Below, piece after piece: positions 41,885 through 51,024 of a DNA stretch of 64,000 nt. The position numbers and the translations under genes are program-made. The stretch spans positions 1 to 64,000 of the forward strand of contig JBARFA010000008.1 in the NCBI GenBank assembly GCA_049796755.1. Direction: 5' to 3'. This DNA comes from JAKAAZ01 sp049796755. Its GTDB lineage: Bacteria > Acidobacteriota > Terriglobia > Terriglobales > Acidobacteriaceae. Every line of letters begins with the position of its first letter. Position 1 is the first letter of the stretch. The notes under the pieces are model-generated. The model was not told where the DNA came from. It saw only the letters and a list, made by a program, of their open reading frames with translations, and made no database searches.

Positions 41885-44800
41885 CTAGCTTCCAAGGTTT
41901 TTCAAAGCGATGCGGGCTTGCCAGAAGTGCGGGTTGAGATGGAGCGCTTGCTGGAAATACTTTTGAGCCTGGTCTGCGTGGTTGCTGTATTGTTCGGCGG
42001 TGCCGGCTGCGAAATAATCTTCCGCATTCGGCTTCGGTTGCGCAGCGGATTGAATTGCACCCTGCAATAGCCGCTGCGCTTGTTCGTTCTGTCCTAGCTT
42101 TTGATACGCAAGCCCGGAATAGACCGCTGAAACATTCGTTTTTCCGTTGCCCTGATCGGCAGACTTCTGCCACGCGGCTTTGGCTTCGGCACTCTTGCCC
42201 TGAGCTTCGAGCGCGTTGCCGATCCAATACATTTGCTCCGCGGTGTCGGGTTTCGCGGGCGCGCCTGTGCCCAGATTGTCCGGATACTCCAGCGCCTTGC
42301 GGAAGGAAGCTTCGGCGGCGTCGGGATGATGATTCTGCAGCTGCTGCTTGCCCATTGCAATGTTGGTGAAGACGAACATGTTGTGCATCACCACGCCACC
42401 CTCCCATGGTTTGTAGGTGTGGTTGGCGAACAGAGCCATCGCGTCATCGTATTTTCCCTGCTCAAGGAACAAGAGAGCGCGACGAGCGCGAACCGTGTCC
42501 TGGTCGAGCACTGCAGGCGGCGCGTTCTGGAACAGTGCCGCGCGGGCCGAGGTGTCGCCCTGCTCGGTGTAAATCTCATCCAGATCCGGATACAGCCGGT
42601 AATCGTTGGGAGTCATCTGGATGGCTTGCGAATAATAGTTGGCCGCGCTCGATAGATCACGCTTCACATCCCACTGATAGACGCCGAGGTTGCGCAACAG
42701 TACGGCGTTTTTGAATCCTTCGCCCAGCGCCTTTTCCCACAACGCCGCCGCTTCATCGTATTGATCTTTTGCGAATAGAAAATTGCCGAGCGAGTATTGT
42801 GCTTGCGCGTCGGAAGGATTGTGCCGCAACGCTTCGCGCAATACGGCCACATCTTCCAGGCGATTCGGGAACGTATCGGTGACAGTGGAGGCAGCGGCTT
42901 TTCTGGCGTACTCATCTGCCTGCTGGTCGTGTCCGAGTTGGCGCGCGTTCGATGCCAGATAGTAGTCGATCATCGGTGCAATGCCAGCGGCGGATGGATT
43001 TGTTTCGGCGAGGTGAAGGATGGCGTCCGAGGACTGCCAGACGCCGATGCTGTGGTACCAGGATGCAACGGCAAGATAGTTTTGCGGGTCGGCGTTGATG
43101 ATGCTGGTCCAGCCGGGCTTTGATGGGGACGCTGCACCGGCCGATGGGCTCGAGTCGAGCCATTGCTCCGCCAGCGCGTAGGGAAGCACGGGCATTTTTT
43201 TCACGGCTTCGGCGGAGTCCTGTTCCGCGTCACGCTGGTTGCCACTCAACCGCTCGGCCGCGGCAAGATCAGCGAGCGCGAAAGCATCGTCGGGGTTATA
43301 GCCCACGGCAGACTTCAACAGATCGACTGCCTGCGCGGGCTTTCCCTGGCGAAGCGCAATCTCTCCCAACTCCACATAGGAGGCGGCGAGAGTTGGCCCG
43401 GGTGCAACGGCAGCGCCATAGTGGATTGCGTTCCACAGTGCGTCATTCGCGAGCGGGTAGCGCCCGGCTGCTCGATCGATGACGCCGTGTGTGTACGCGA
43501 TGTATGGATCCTCAGTATCGCGATCGGCGGCGCGCGTGATCAGCGATTCGGCTTTGTTGAAGTTTGCGGCGCTGTAGTTATACCAGGCTTCTTTCAGCAG
43601 CGCTGGAACATATCCGGAGTCCTGCGCCAATACACGACCGAAGAACTTCTGGGCTCCGAGTTCATCTCCTGTTTTCTCCAGGAAAACACCCTGCAGATAG
43701 AGCTGTTCGATCGGCGTTTGCGCATTGATCGGGATCGGCTGGGCAATCGGCTTTCCAGCCAAAGGAATCAGATTTGGATTTCCATCGACGGGCTCGGCGG
43801 CTGACCATTGCAGCAGCTTCTCTCCTTGCGAGGACAGAATCTCGACATTGAGATTCTTCTTTGCGTCGTCTACATTTTGTACGGGAAAGGCGTAGGTGGC
43901 GGCCTCTAGGGGAGTGAAGTTGACGTGATGAAATTCGCGCAGCACGTTGGAGCTCTGCTTCACCACGATGGTCGCGTCGGAAATGTCGGCTACGGGACTG
44001 ATGAGCAGTTTGATGTTTCCTGGAGAAGAATTGTCTGCGGGATAAACCGCATTGATGGCGAGCTGGTTTGTGGCTTCAACAAACCAGCCATCCAGACCGC
44101 GGACCGGGTACCAGTATTCTGTCCAGGTCTCCACCCGGCGCGGATTCATGAACTCGCGATAGCCCTGGGTGTAGAAGCGTCCGCTCTGGATTTCGTTATA
44201 CGAGCCGTCCTTGTCGCTCAGGATGTGGTCCCAGATTTTTCCGACTGGCGCGGTTCCCCACGTCCAGATTTTCTTGCCTGGATCCTGGCGAAAATCGGCC
44301 ACGTGGACGACGCCGTAGTTCGACGCGTGGTAATAGATGCCGAAGAAGTTCCGCTGCACGTCGCGGCCGAAGGCAGCCATGGCGCCGGCATCGTTCTTAT
44401 ACCAGCTTTGGTCGACACCGTTCGAGACCGGCCAGCTCTGCGCGACGGCAAAGGGATCGTCGTAAATCGTCTCGCGCATGGGGTAGATGTATTGCAGATC
44501 GTCGGTGGCCTTGACGGCGGTGTTGGTCCAGAACAGGTAGAGATGATTGCGCGGCGTGGAATTGAACAGCGTCACACCTTCTTCCACGCGGGCTGTGTTC
44601 GGCCGCAGGGTGATAGCAATTTCCCAATGCATGTTGGAAACCCAGTCCACCGCGCCGACAATAGAAGTCGCGCTGCCGTCTGGATTGTGGCGCAGCACGG
44701 AGTTCACTGCGGACACGGTGTCGGTGGTGTGGGCGAAAGGAAAACTGAATTCCATGCCGCCGGAGACCCACGCGCCCCGCGGCCCGACCAGACCATATTT

Positions 44801-45184
44801 GATGACGTGATCGCGATAGAGAACTTCGCGATGATCGATTTTGTCGTAGACGGAATAGACGTGGCCGCCGAGCTGGGGCAGGATGGTGATTTTTAAATAT
44901 TTGTTCTCGAGATAAATCGCGCGGTAGGTCATTGGCACGCGATCACTCGTCAGATCGTCGAGCATGGTGTATGGATAGACGGGAGACGTGCTGACCAGCG
45001 GAAATGCCGGATTCGGATCGGCCGGACCCAGCTTGTAGGTCGGGATGGTAATTGTGCCTTCCCATGCGTGCACCACACTACTTGATTCCGGCGCCGAGGT
45101 TGTCGCCTGGCCGTGTGCCAGTCCGGAGGACAGCAAGCAAGCCAGCGCAATGCAAGGCAGAAATACGCAACGTCTCATTTTCAT
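41885..45184 (-). CDS. Secreted DUF5107-TPR protein, copy 1
   Basis: This 1099-residue exported protein starts with a Sec signal (RRCVFLPCIALACLLSSGLAHG). The N-terminal half is the DUF5107 region, a beta-rich fold probably related to aldose epimerases (RAIYLENKYLKITILPQLGGHVYSVYDK, read in parts, and EFSFPFAHT). The C-terminal half, from about residue 480, is a long array of tetratricopeptide repeats (for example DAQAQYSLGNFLFAKDQYDEA and AEQMYWIGNALEAQGKSAEA). The function is unknown; such proteins sit in carbohydrate-degradation loci. ATG 45184 follows GGGAGAA. It is 78 bases downstream of the DUF4832 gene in the same operon and is paralogous to the protein at 53487-56804. Confidence 0.85.
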   Translation of the reverse strand: MKMRRCVFLPCIALACLLSSGLAHGQATTSAPESSSVVHAWEGTITIPTYKLGPADPNPAFPLVSTSPVYPYTMLDDLTSDRVPMTYRAIYLENKYLKITILPQLGGHVYSVYDKIDHREVLYRDHVIKYGLVGPRGAWVSGGMEFSFPFAHTTDTVSAVNSVLRHNPDGSATSIVGAVDWVSNMHWEIAITLRPNTARVEEGVTLFNSTPRNHLYLFWTNTAVKATDDLQYIYPMRETIYDDPFAVAQSWPVSNGVDQSWYKNDAGAMAAFGRDVQRNFFGIYYHASNYGVVHVADFRQDPGKKIWTWGTAPVGKIWDHILSDKDGSYNEIQSGRFYTQGYREFMNPRRVETWTEYWYPVRGLDGWFVEATNQLAINAVYPADNSSPGNIKLLISPVADISDATIVVKQSSNVLREFHHVNFTPLEAATYAFPVQNVDDAKKNLNVEILSSQGEKLLQWSAAEPVDGNPNLIPLAGKPIAQPIPINAQTPIEQLYLQGVFLEKTGDELGAQKFFGRVLAQDSGYVPALLKEAWYNYSAANFNKAESLITRAADRDTEDPYIAYTHGVIDRAAGRYPLANDALWNAIHYGAAVAPGPTLAASYVELGEIALRQGKPAQAVDLLKSAVGYNPDDAFALADLAAAERLSGNQRDAEQDSAEAVKKMPVLPYALAEQWLDSSPSAGAASPSKPGWTSIINADPQNYLAVASWYHSIGVWQSSDAILHLAETNPSAAGIAPMIDYYLASNARQLGHDQQADEYARKAAASTVTDTFPNRLEDVAVLREALRHNPSDAQAQYSLGNFLFAKDQYDEAAALWEKALGEGFKNAVLLRNLGVYQWDVKRDLSSAANYYSQAIQMTPNDYRLYPDLDEIYTEQGDTSARAALFQNAPPAVLDQDTVRARRALLFLEQGKYDDAMALFANHTYKPWEGGVVMHNMFVFTNIAMGKQQLQNHHPDAAEASFRKALEYPDNLGTGAPAKPDTAEQMYWIGNALEAQGKSAEAKAAWQKSADQGNGKTNVSAVYSGLAYQKLGQNEQAQRLLQGAIQSAAQPKPNAEDYFAAGTAEQYSNHADQAQKYFQQALHLNPHFWQARIALKNLGS

Positions 45185-45262
45185 TTTTAAATTCTCCCGA
45201 ATCATGGGTTCAATTCTTTCGTATTGCGGGTCTTTCGAATATGCATTTCTAGCGCGTTAACG

Positions 45263-46801
45263 CTACGGATGCGATGGAGCCGGAATTTCGTCCGTAGCAG
45301 TTGCAGCCAGAGTTTGGTGCACTGTCGCATTGCCCAACGCATACCACCCATCGGCATCCATGCCTTGAATCGCGAGCTTGATTGCGGGCTTGCGGGTCAC
45401 TGGGTCAACGATGGCGATGCTCACTTGATAGACTCCATTGGGCAGACTGGCTGGAATAAAGACGGAATTGTTGTACAGATTGTCTCCTGGCATCCAGGTG
45501 CGAATGTCGGCGCCTGTCATCATAACGGCGCCGGTTTGTCTATTGCTCAAACGCAGTGCCAGCGAAAATCTCCGATAGCACGGCGCGTCCCCGTCATTTT
45601 CCCACCAGGACGTAAATGCAATTTTCCTATCCGGTCCGATGACCGCTGGATAGGTAAACCGCCGCAGCGCGAAGCGATAGCCCATGTGTTTCAGCCAGCG
45701 ATTTACCTCCGGCCATAGATCTTTTGGAACCGCGGAAGACTTGGCGTTGAATGAGGAAACATGCCACTTGATGGCTTGATCGATGATGTAGTTCACATCC
45801 CAGCCGCGATCCTCCCAGGTCTGCATGACCCAGCAGGCTTCCATGGTGACCGGAGCTCTCTTCCAGGCATCCTGCAAACCATCTTCAATAATGGCCTCAG
45901 GATAATAGTCCGTCATGTGGTTCCATGTTTTACTGAAGCCACCCATATCGCCCAGGCAGTCGGCGCGCCATCCTACATTGGCCTTTGACAGGGCGTACTC
46001 ATCCGTTTTGGGATCGGTGGGCTGCACGACCAGCGGAGTTTTGTGGAAGGAGTCAAGATAGCTGTCCATCAAGCTGTGCATCACGGGGGCGGTCAACATG
46101 GGTGTGCCGGCGCCTTCTCCCCAGGGACCGACAATGGAAATGTCGACGAGATTCAGGTCGGGATCGCCATCGTAGCGCGCGCCGAGGGCTCGAATCATGT
46201 CGCCGAAGAAGTGCGCGTAGGCGGGATTCATGGGGTCGACCATCCACTGCGCTTCATAGGGAGCCCAATCAGGCTGGCTGCTGGGCAGTGGACGATACCA
46301 GGACGAATGACGGCCATCGCCGGGAGCCTTGCGAAGAACTTCTCCCGTGATTTTTCTGTACCACTCGGGGGCATCGCTTGCGGCGTCGGTGCCATACGGG
46401 GCGATGCGCAGCATTAATGTCTGGTGGCGCGCATGAGCCGTTTGCAACGCCTTGTCGAGCATGGCCCAGTTATAGACACCCTGCTCGGGCTCAACAAATC
46501 GCCAATAAATGCGGAAATAGGCGAAGGTGGTCATGGGAAAGTCTTTGGTCTGGAGCGTGCCGTGGAAGGGCTGATACTGGATCGGGAATCCCTCGGTCCA
46601 CTTGGTGCCGGCGTTGAGGCTGTCACCGTTGAAGCGCTGAAACGTGGTGAAGCCAATGCCCGGATTGACCAGCGTGCCATCGAATGGCTTCGGCTTGACG
46701 ATGATGGTCTCCGTGGGCGATTGCGCGGAGGCAGGCCCGGAGGAACCCAGAGAGAAGCACCCGGCACAGAACAGAAGGACGGCCAATTTCAAGCAGCGCA
46801 T
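45263..46801 (-). CDS. Secreted DUF4832-type glycoside-hydrolase-like protein, copy 1
   Basis: The 512-residue protein has a Sec signal (LAVLLFCAGCFSLGSSGPASA) and then a TIM-barrel-like region starting LVNPGIGFTTFQRFNGDSLN, with YFRIYWRFVEPEQGVYNW resembling the beta-galactosidase-type barrel entry. DISIVGPWGEGAG supplies a Glu that could be catalytic. The DUF4832 C-terminal beta domain covers about 360-512 (ITFTSWWENDGDAPCYRR-like segment). It is strongly similar to the protein at 51025-52527; the stretch DKALQTAHARHQTLMLRIAP is identical in both. Compared with that copy it carries a longer insert near residue 150 (WYRPLPSSQPDW). Glycosidase activity is inferred, not demonstrated. Confidence 0.82.
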   Translation of the reverse strand: MRCLKLAVLLFCAGCFSLGSSGPASAQSPTETIIVKPKPFDGTLVNPGIGFTTFQRFNGDSLNAGTKWTEGFPIQYQPFHGTLQTKDFPMTTFAYFRIYWRFVEPEQGVYNWAMLDKALQTAHARHQTLMLRIAPYGTDAASDAPEWYRKITGEVLRKAPGDGRHSSWYRPLPSSQPDWAPYEAQWMVDPMNPAYAHFFGDMIRALGARYDGDPDLNLVDISIVGPWGEGAGTPMLTAPVMHSLMDSYLDSFHKTPLVVQPTDPKTDEYALSKANVGWRADCLGDMGGFSKTWNHMTDYYPEAIIEDGLQDAWKRAPVTMEACWVMQTWEDRGWDVNYIIDQAIKWHVSSFNAKSSAVPKDLWPEVNRWLKHMGYRFALRRFTYPAVIGPDRKIAFTSWWENDGDAPCYRRFSLALRLSNRQTGAVMMTGADIRTWMPGDNLYNNSVFIPASLPNGVYQVSIAIVDPVTRKPAIKLAIQGMDADGWYALGNATVHQTLAATATDEIPAPSHP

Positions 46802-47142
46802 GCTAGCTAGCTCCTGGGGCCGACAAATGCGGTCTCCCTTGTTTTTCGCGGCCCACCTCCAACTCGGAGGCTTTTCCGAATGCTATCGAGCCGGAGTGAG
46901 TGGCCGACGGGATTGCGATTTGCAGGCTACGGTTTTTCGTCGAATCGAACTCGATTACGTATACTTCCGTTCAAGAGTATTCTACTTCTATCTTGAATCC
47001 TAACGATTCGAGACAATGGATTGCGAAACCTGGCTCGACAAGATGCAAGACTTAAACCTGGAGGTTGACTGCTGCCGACCTCACTCCCATTCATTTCTGG
47101 TTCCAGCAAGGGAACCGACGCCACCATCAACGGAGAAACGCC
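46802..47142. promoter_or_regulatory. Divergent intergenic region with a candidate operator-promoter
   Basis: No gene fits in these 341 bases between the divergent DUF4832 and GH42-like genes. A perfect inverted repeat AATCGA-AC-TCGATT (46943-46956) lies four bases upstream of TATACT (46960-46965), a possible -10 for the plus-strand genes. The plus-strand leader is then about 170 bases long. The palindrome could be a repressor site. Confidence 0.4.
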
Positions 47143-50100
47143 TTGAATCGCAAAAAATACGATGCCAGCCGGAGAGGATTTCTCCGCAGCGCCATTGCTT
47201 CTGCCATGTTGAGCCCCGCATTGATGGGGATGGGACAGGCAACTCGTGAATCCGTCGAAGCGGCTCCCACTGGGCCGGACGCGATGGTGCTGGGACGAAT
47301 CAAGCTGGATCAGGAATTGGCGAACCAGGAAGGAGTATTGAGCGGCCACCTACGTTTTTTGCGGGCTGTCCCGGGTCCGGTGATCGTTCGATGGATTGAC
47401 AGTTTTGGTCGGGTGAGCGGCGAGCAGCAGCTGCCAACGGGGCCGGAAACGGTGATATTGCCGTTTTCCTTCAATATGCGAGCCGGCCTGACTTATGTGA
47501 ACTGGATTCGGGTGACGGTGAATGGAGTGCCGCAGGTGGCGACCGCGAAATTTATGCTGTCGCCAGAACATACGCCGTGGAACGATTTCCATACCATCAG
47601 CTGGGCCCATTATCCCGACGGTTTTTACGATCAACTGCGCGAGGCCGGGATGGATGCCATCATCGCGTACGTCAATGATGATTTCGATCCCATCCTGGAT
47701 AACGATTTCAAATTTTATGTGGAACAGATGGCGTGGGAGGTCTTTTCGATTTATCACAAGAATCAGCCGGAATGGCGGACCCTGCTGTCCAAGGTGAGCA
47801 TGAACCGGCAGGATCTGGAGTTGTGGGTTCGCGATCCCTGCGTCAACGATCCGCGGACGACGGAATATTTGCGCGAGCACATTACGCGCTTCGCCCGCAT
47901 TCACGCCCCCTATCGACCGCTGTTTTACAACATCGCGGATGAGCTTGGACAGGGCGATCAGATTCGTCCGAACGACTTTTGCCACTCGAAATTCTGCACG
48001 GATAAATTCGCCGAGTATCTGCGCAAGATGTATGGGCTGCCGTCGCATGTTGGTGGGCAATGGCGCGTTGGTGAGCCCACGCACTGGGATGACACCAAGC
48101 TGGACGCGTGGCCGGCATGGATGAAGATCGGCGACATGATCGACTACACCACGACAGATCGGGCCTTTGAGGCAGTTGCGTTAGCCGGTCTGAAGGCACG
48201 ATATAAAACCATTGGCCAGTTCAACCAGGAATGGGGCACCAGTTTTCCAGTACCACGTGGGAACACCCTGATGAGCGACAGCTGGGATCCGATTTTGGCG
48301 GTGGCGCGAGACTCACTGTCGGTTCCGGTGCTGGATGCCGCATCGTTGGAAAAACAGATGGGACCGCTCGATCAGGCCAACGCTCGCTGGGGCGGTCTCG
48401 GCTCCTGGGATGCGCCTGATAAGCCAACGACGTTTAAGAGCTGGGGTGAGGTGGCGACGTTTCTGACCCGGTACTTTAAAGAGCTGGCAGAAATCACTTC
48501 CACCCGCCACTGGAATGTAAGCCCGTGGTGCGACTTCCGCAACTTCATGGACGAAACCTTTGCTGACGCAGTGAAGCGGGCGGGGGACATCTGCAAGGCG
48601 GAAGATCCGTACGCGTTGTGCGCGACGGAAGGTGGTCAATGCCCGTTCGCTTACGGCTGGTACAACTACGAGCAAGTGGTGCGCGCGATCGATGTGATCG
48701 AGCCGTACAACATCGGCAACAACGTCGAAGTGATTCGCTCTTTGAATCCGGCGGTCATTATGATTTCGACGCATGGCTTTGGCACCGTGCCGGGTCACGC
48801 GCTGACAGAACAGGAGCGGATTGCCCAGAAGCGCCAGGTGCGGCCCATCTGGTGGGGACTCTTCCATCGTCATAATGCGGCGCTGATTTGGGACGATAAC
48901 GAAGCCGGCAACGAATTTGTGAATCAGCGAACTGGCAAACTGACGGCCTCGGCTGAAACATTTTCTGCCACGTTCCACGAATTGCGCGCGGGTATCGGTA
49001 AGTTGATGATCAACTCCACGCGCAGGCATGATGGCATCGCCATTCATTACTCGCAGGCATCGATCCAGGCGCATTGGCTGCTGGACAACCTGAAGTATGC
49101 GCGGGAGTGGATGCTGAAAAACGGCGGCGATAGCGACAGCGTATGCGTTGCCGTGCGCAACAGCTGGACAAAGCTGGTGGAAGACCTGGCGCTGCAATAT
49201 AACTTTGTTGGCAAAGACCGCATTGCCGCTGGAGATTTGAGCTCCGGGGAATACAAAGTCTTCATCATGCCGCAGTCGATCGCCGTCGGCGTGGATGAGG
49301 CGCAGCAGATACGCGCTTTTGTACAAGCCGGCGGAACGCTGATTGCAGATTGCCGCGCGGCCGATCTGGACGGTCATGGACGCGATATTGGCGGCGCGAA
49401 AATTGCTGGATATTTTCCTGCGAATGGCAACGCCGATCTGGATGGTCATAGGCCGGATTACGGTGGAGGCCAGTTGGATGATGTGTTCGGCATTGCACAC
49501 GGTCCGTCTCGTACTTTCGCAAAAACTGTGACAGGTACGGGCAATGAAGGTGCAGTCCAACTGGAAGGCAAGCAGTTGCGCGACTTGCAACCGGCGGATG
49601 CAACGGTCGTCGAAGTGACAGGGAAAGCGCTGGCGCATAGCGGAGATGTGCCGCTGGTGATCGTGAACAAGTTTGGTGCGGGGAAGGCCATCTTCCTGAA
49701 CCTGGAAATTGCCGACTACGCGTATCTCCGGCTGAAAGGAAATTCTGTGTCGAGTTTGCCGGACTTGATGGAGAGCGTGTTTGCGTTGGCCGATGTGAAG
49801 CCGCAGGTTCGCGTGCTGGATGCGGATGGCAAGCGGCTGCCGGGAACGGAAATTGTTCGCTTCTCGAATGGAGGGGCCGAGCAGGTCGCCGTGTTTCGGA
49901 ATCCACAGACAGACAATGGTGGATTTGGTGCGTATCCAAAACTGCTCGCGGACAGCAACGTTCCGGATATCGATCCCAATCTGAGCGTCAATATTGACAA
50001 CTCGCTGCTGGAAAAAGAAGAGAAAGTCACAATCGAGTGGACCGCTTCCGGGCAAACCTATGATGTGCGGGCTCGCAAAGACCTGGGCCAGACCAGCACC

Positions 50101-50448
50101 GTGAAGACGACCTTGGATCCGTGGAGCGCGCTTGTTTTTACTCGGTCACGGCAGCCATTGCCGGCGTTGAAGGTGGAGGTTCGCGGAGCACGCGCCGGTG
50201 AGATGGCGGACATCATTTTGACGGGGGAGGGTCCGTTGCCGGATGGTACGTTTCGCGTCGTGCACTTGAAATTTCGCACACCCACCGGGGAGTTCTACGA
50301 GTTGTACGCGCGGAACGTGATGCTGCAATCCAGTCCATACGTCGAGCGTATTCCGTTTGCCGCAAACGATCCAAAAGGTGATTGGAAAGTGATCGCGCAT
50401 GATCTTGCGTCCGTGCAAGTGGTCGAAGTTTCATTTGAGCTGGCGTGA
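47143..50448 (+). CDS. Tat-exported GH42-like glycoside hydrolase, copy 1
   Basis: This 1101-residue protein is read from TTG 47143, chosen because GGAGAAA precedes it and it gives a compact twin-arginine signal (DASRRGFLRSAIASAMLS). An N-terminal beta domain is followed by a barrel resembling GH42. The strand-4 motif is FYNIADE267LGQGD, with Asp instead of the usual Asn before the Glu. TIGQFNQEWGTSFP and IWDDNEAG are further barrel segments. A GATase-like domain follows (IAIHYSQASIQAHWLLDN and YKVFIMPQSIAVGVDEAQQI), then C-terminal beta domains. It is paralogous to 56815-59448. The protein at 50445 overlaps its stop codon. The substrate is unknown. Confidence 0.82.
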   Translation: MNRKKYDASRRGFLRSAIASAMLSPALMGMGQATRESVEAAPTGPDAMVLGRIKLDQELANQEGVLSGHLRFLRAVPGPVIVRWIDSFGRVSGEQQLPTGPETVILPFSFNMRAGLTYVNWIRVTVNGVPQVATAKFMLSPEHTPWNDFHTISWAHYPDGFYDQLREAGMDAIIAYVNDDFDPILDNDFKFYVEQMAWEVFSIYHKNQPEWRTLLSKVSMNRQDLELWVRDPCVNDPRTTEYLREHITRFARIHAPYRPLFYNIADELGQGDQIRPNDFCHSKFCTDKFAEYLRKMYGLPSHVGGQWRVGEPTHWDDTKLDAWPAWMKIGDMIDYTTTDRAFEAVALAGLKARYKTIGQFNQEWGTSFPVPRGNTLMSDSWDPILAVARDSLSVPVLDAASLEKQMGPLDQANARWGGLGSWDAPDKPTTFKSWGEVATFLTRYFKELAEITSTRHWNVSPWCDFRNFMDETFADAVKRAGDICKAEDPYALCATEGGQCPFAYGWYNYEQVVRAIDVIEPYNIGNNVEVIRSLNPAVIMISTHGFGTVPGHALTEQERIAQKRQVRPIWWGLFHRHNAALIWDDNEAGNEFVNQRTGKLTASAETFSATFHELRAGIGKLMINSTRRHDGIAIHYSQASIQAHWLLDNLKYAREWMLKNGGDSDSVCVAVRNSWTKLVEDLALQYNFVGKDRIAAGDLSSGEYKVFIMPQSIAVGVDEAQQIRAFVQAGGTLIADCRAADLDGHGRDIGGAKIAGYFPANGNADLDGHRPDYGGGQLDDVFGIAHGPSRTFAKTVTGTGNEGAVQLEGKQLRDLQPADATVVEVTGKALAHSGDVPLVIVNKFGAGKAIFLNLEIADYAYLRLKGNSVSSLPDLMESVFALADVKPQVRVLDADGKRLPGTEIVRFSNGGAEQVAVFRNPQTDNGGFGAYPKLLADSNVPDIDPNLSVNIDNSLLEKEEKVTIEWTASGQTYDVRARKDLGQTSTVKTTLDPWSALVFTRSRQPLPALKVEVRGARAGEMADIILTGEGPLPDGTFRVVHLKFRTPTGEFYELYARNVMLQSSPYVERIPFAANDPKGDWKVIAHDLASVQVVEVSFELA

Positions 50449-50954
50449 CGCCAGTTGCTGGGTGTCGCATCGAAGAGCAGGACAATCAAATTGAATTGGG
50501 GGTAGTGGCCGTGGCGATCACCGCAAACACAGCATTGGCACAGGCTGGAGGCGTGAACTATTACTCCGCCGAACAACTGAAGCAGCTGGCGCACGAGCCG
50601 GAGCAGCAGGAGAGTTTTCGCACCACGGGATCGGCCGGCGAAACGCTGGACAAATATCCGGGCAGCTTTACTATGCTGACCGTTCGCAACACCAGCGGCG
50701 CCGCAGAATTGCACGAACACTATGCCGATATATTTTTCGTTGTCGATGGGGAAGCGACGCTGACCAGCGGTGGCACCATCGTCGGCCCAAACACAACAGT
50801 TCCAGGTGAAGTGCGCGGAATTGCCGTATCTGGTGGAGTGGAGCAGAAACTTGGCAAGGGCGATGTGGTGCATATTTCGCCCAACACGCCGCACCAGCTT
50901 GCGATTCCAAAAGGAAAGAGCTTCACCTATTTTGTCGTCAAGGTGAAGGAGTAA
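50445..50954 (+). CDS. Cupin-domain protein
   Basis: A 169-residue protein with one conserved cupin barrel: motif 1 in ELHEHYADIFFVVDGEATL and motif 2 in GKGDVVHISPNTPHQL, providing His/Glu metal ligands. GTG 50445 overlaps the stop of the GH42-like gene. The first 20 or so residues are acidic and unlike a signal peptide, yet a hydrophobic ALA-x-A-like segment (VVAVAITANTALAQA) follows. The N-terminus may therefore have been altered or the real start may be an internal GTG/TTG. Small cupins in sugar loci can be isomerases, epimerases or binding proteins; nothing more precise can be said. Confidence 0.75.
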   Translation: MTPVAGCRIEEQDNQIELGVVAVAITANTALAQAGGVNYYSAEQLKQLAHEPEQQESFRTTGSAGETLDKYPGSFTMLTVRNTSGAAELHEHYADIFFVVDGEATLTSGGTIVGPNTTVPGEVRGIAVSGGVEQKLGKGDVVHISPNTPHQLAIPKGKSFTYFVVKVKE

Positions 50955-51024
50955 TTTCTCGCAGATCGCCCGGGAAGCGCGAATAATCGCGACCGTGAAC
51001 GACCATTGTGAAATGGAGTGAACC

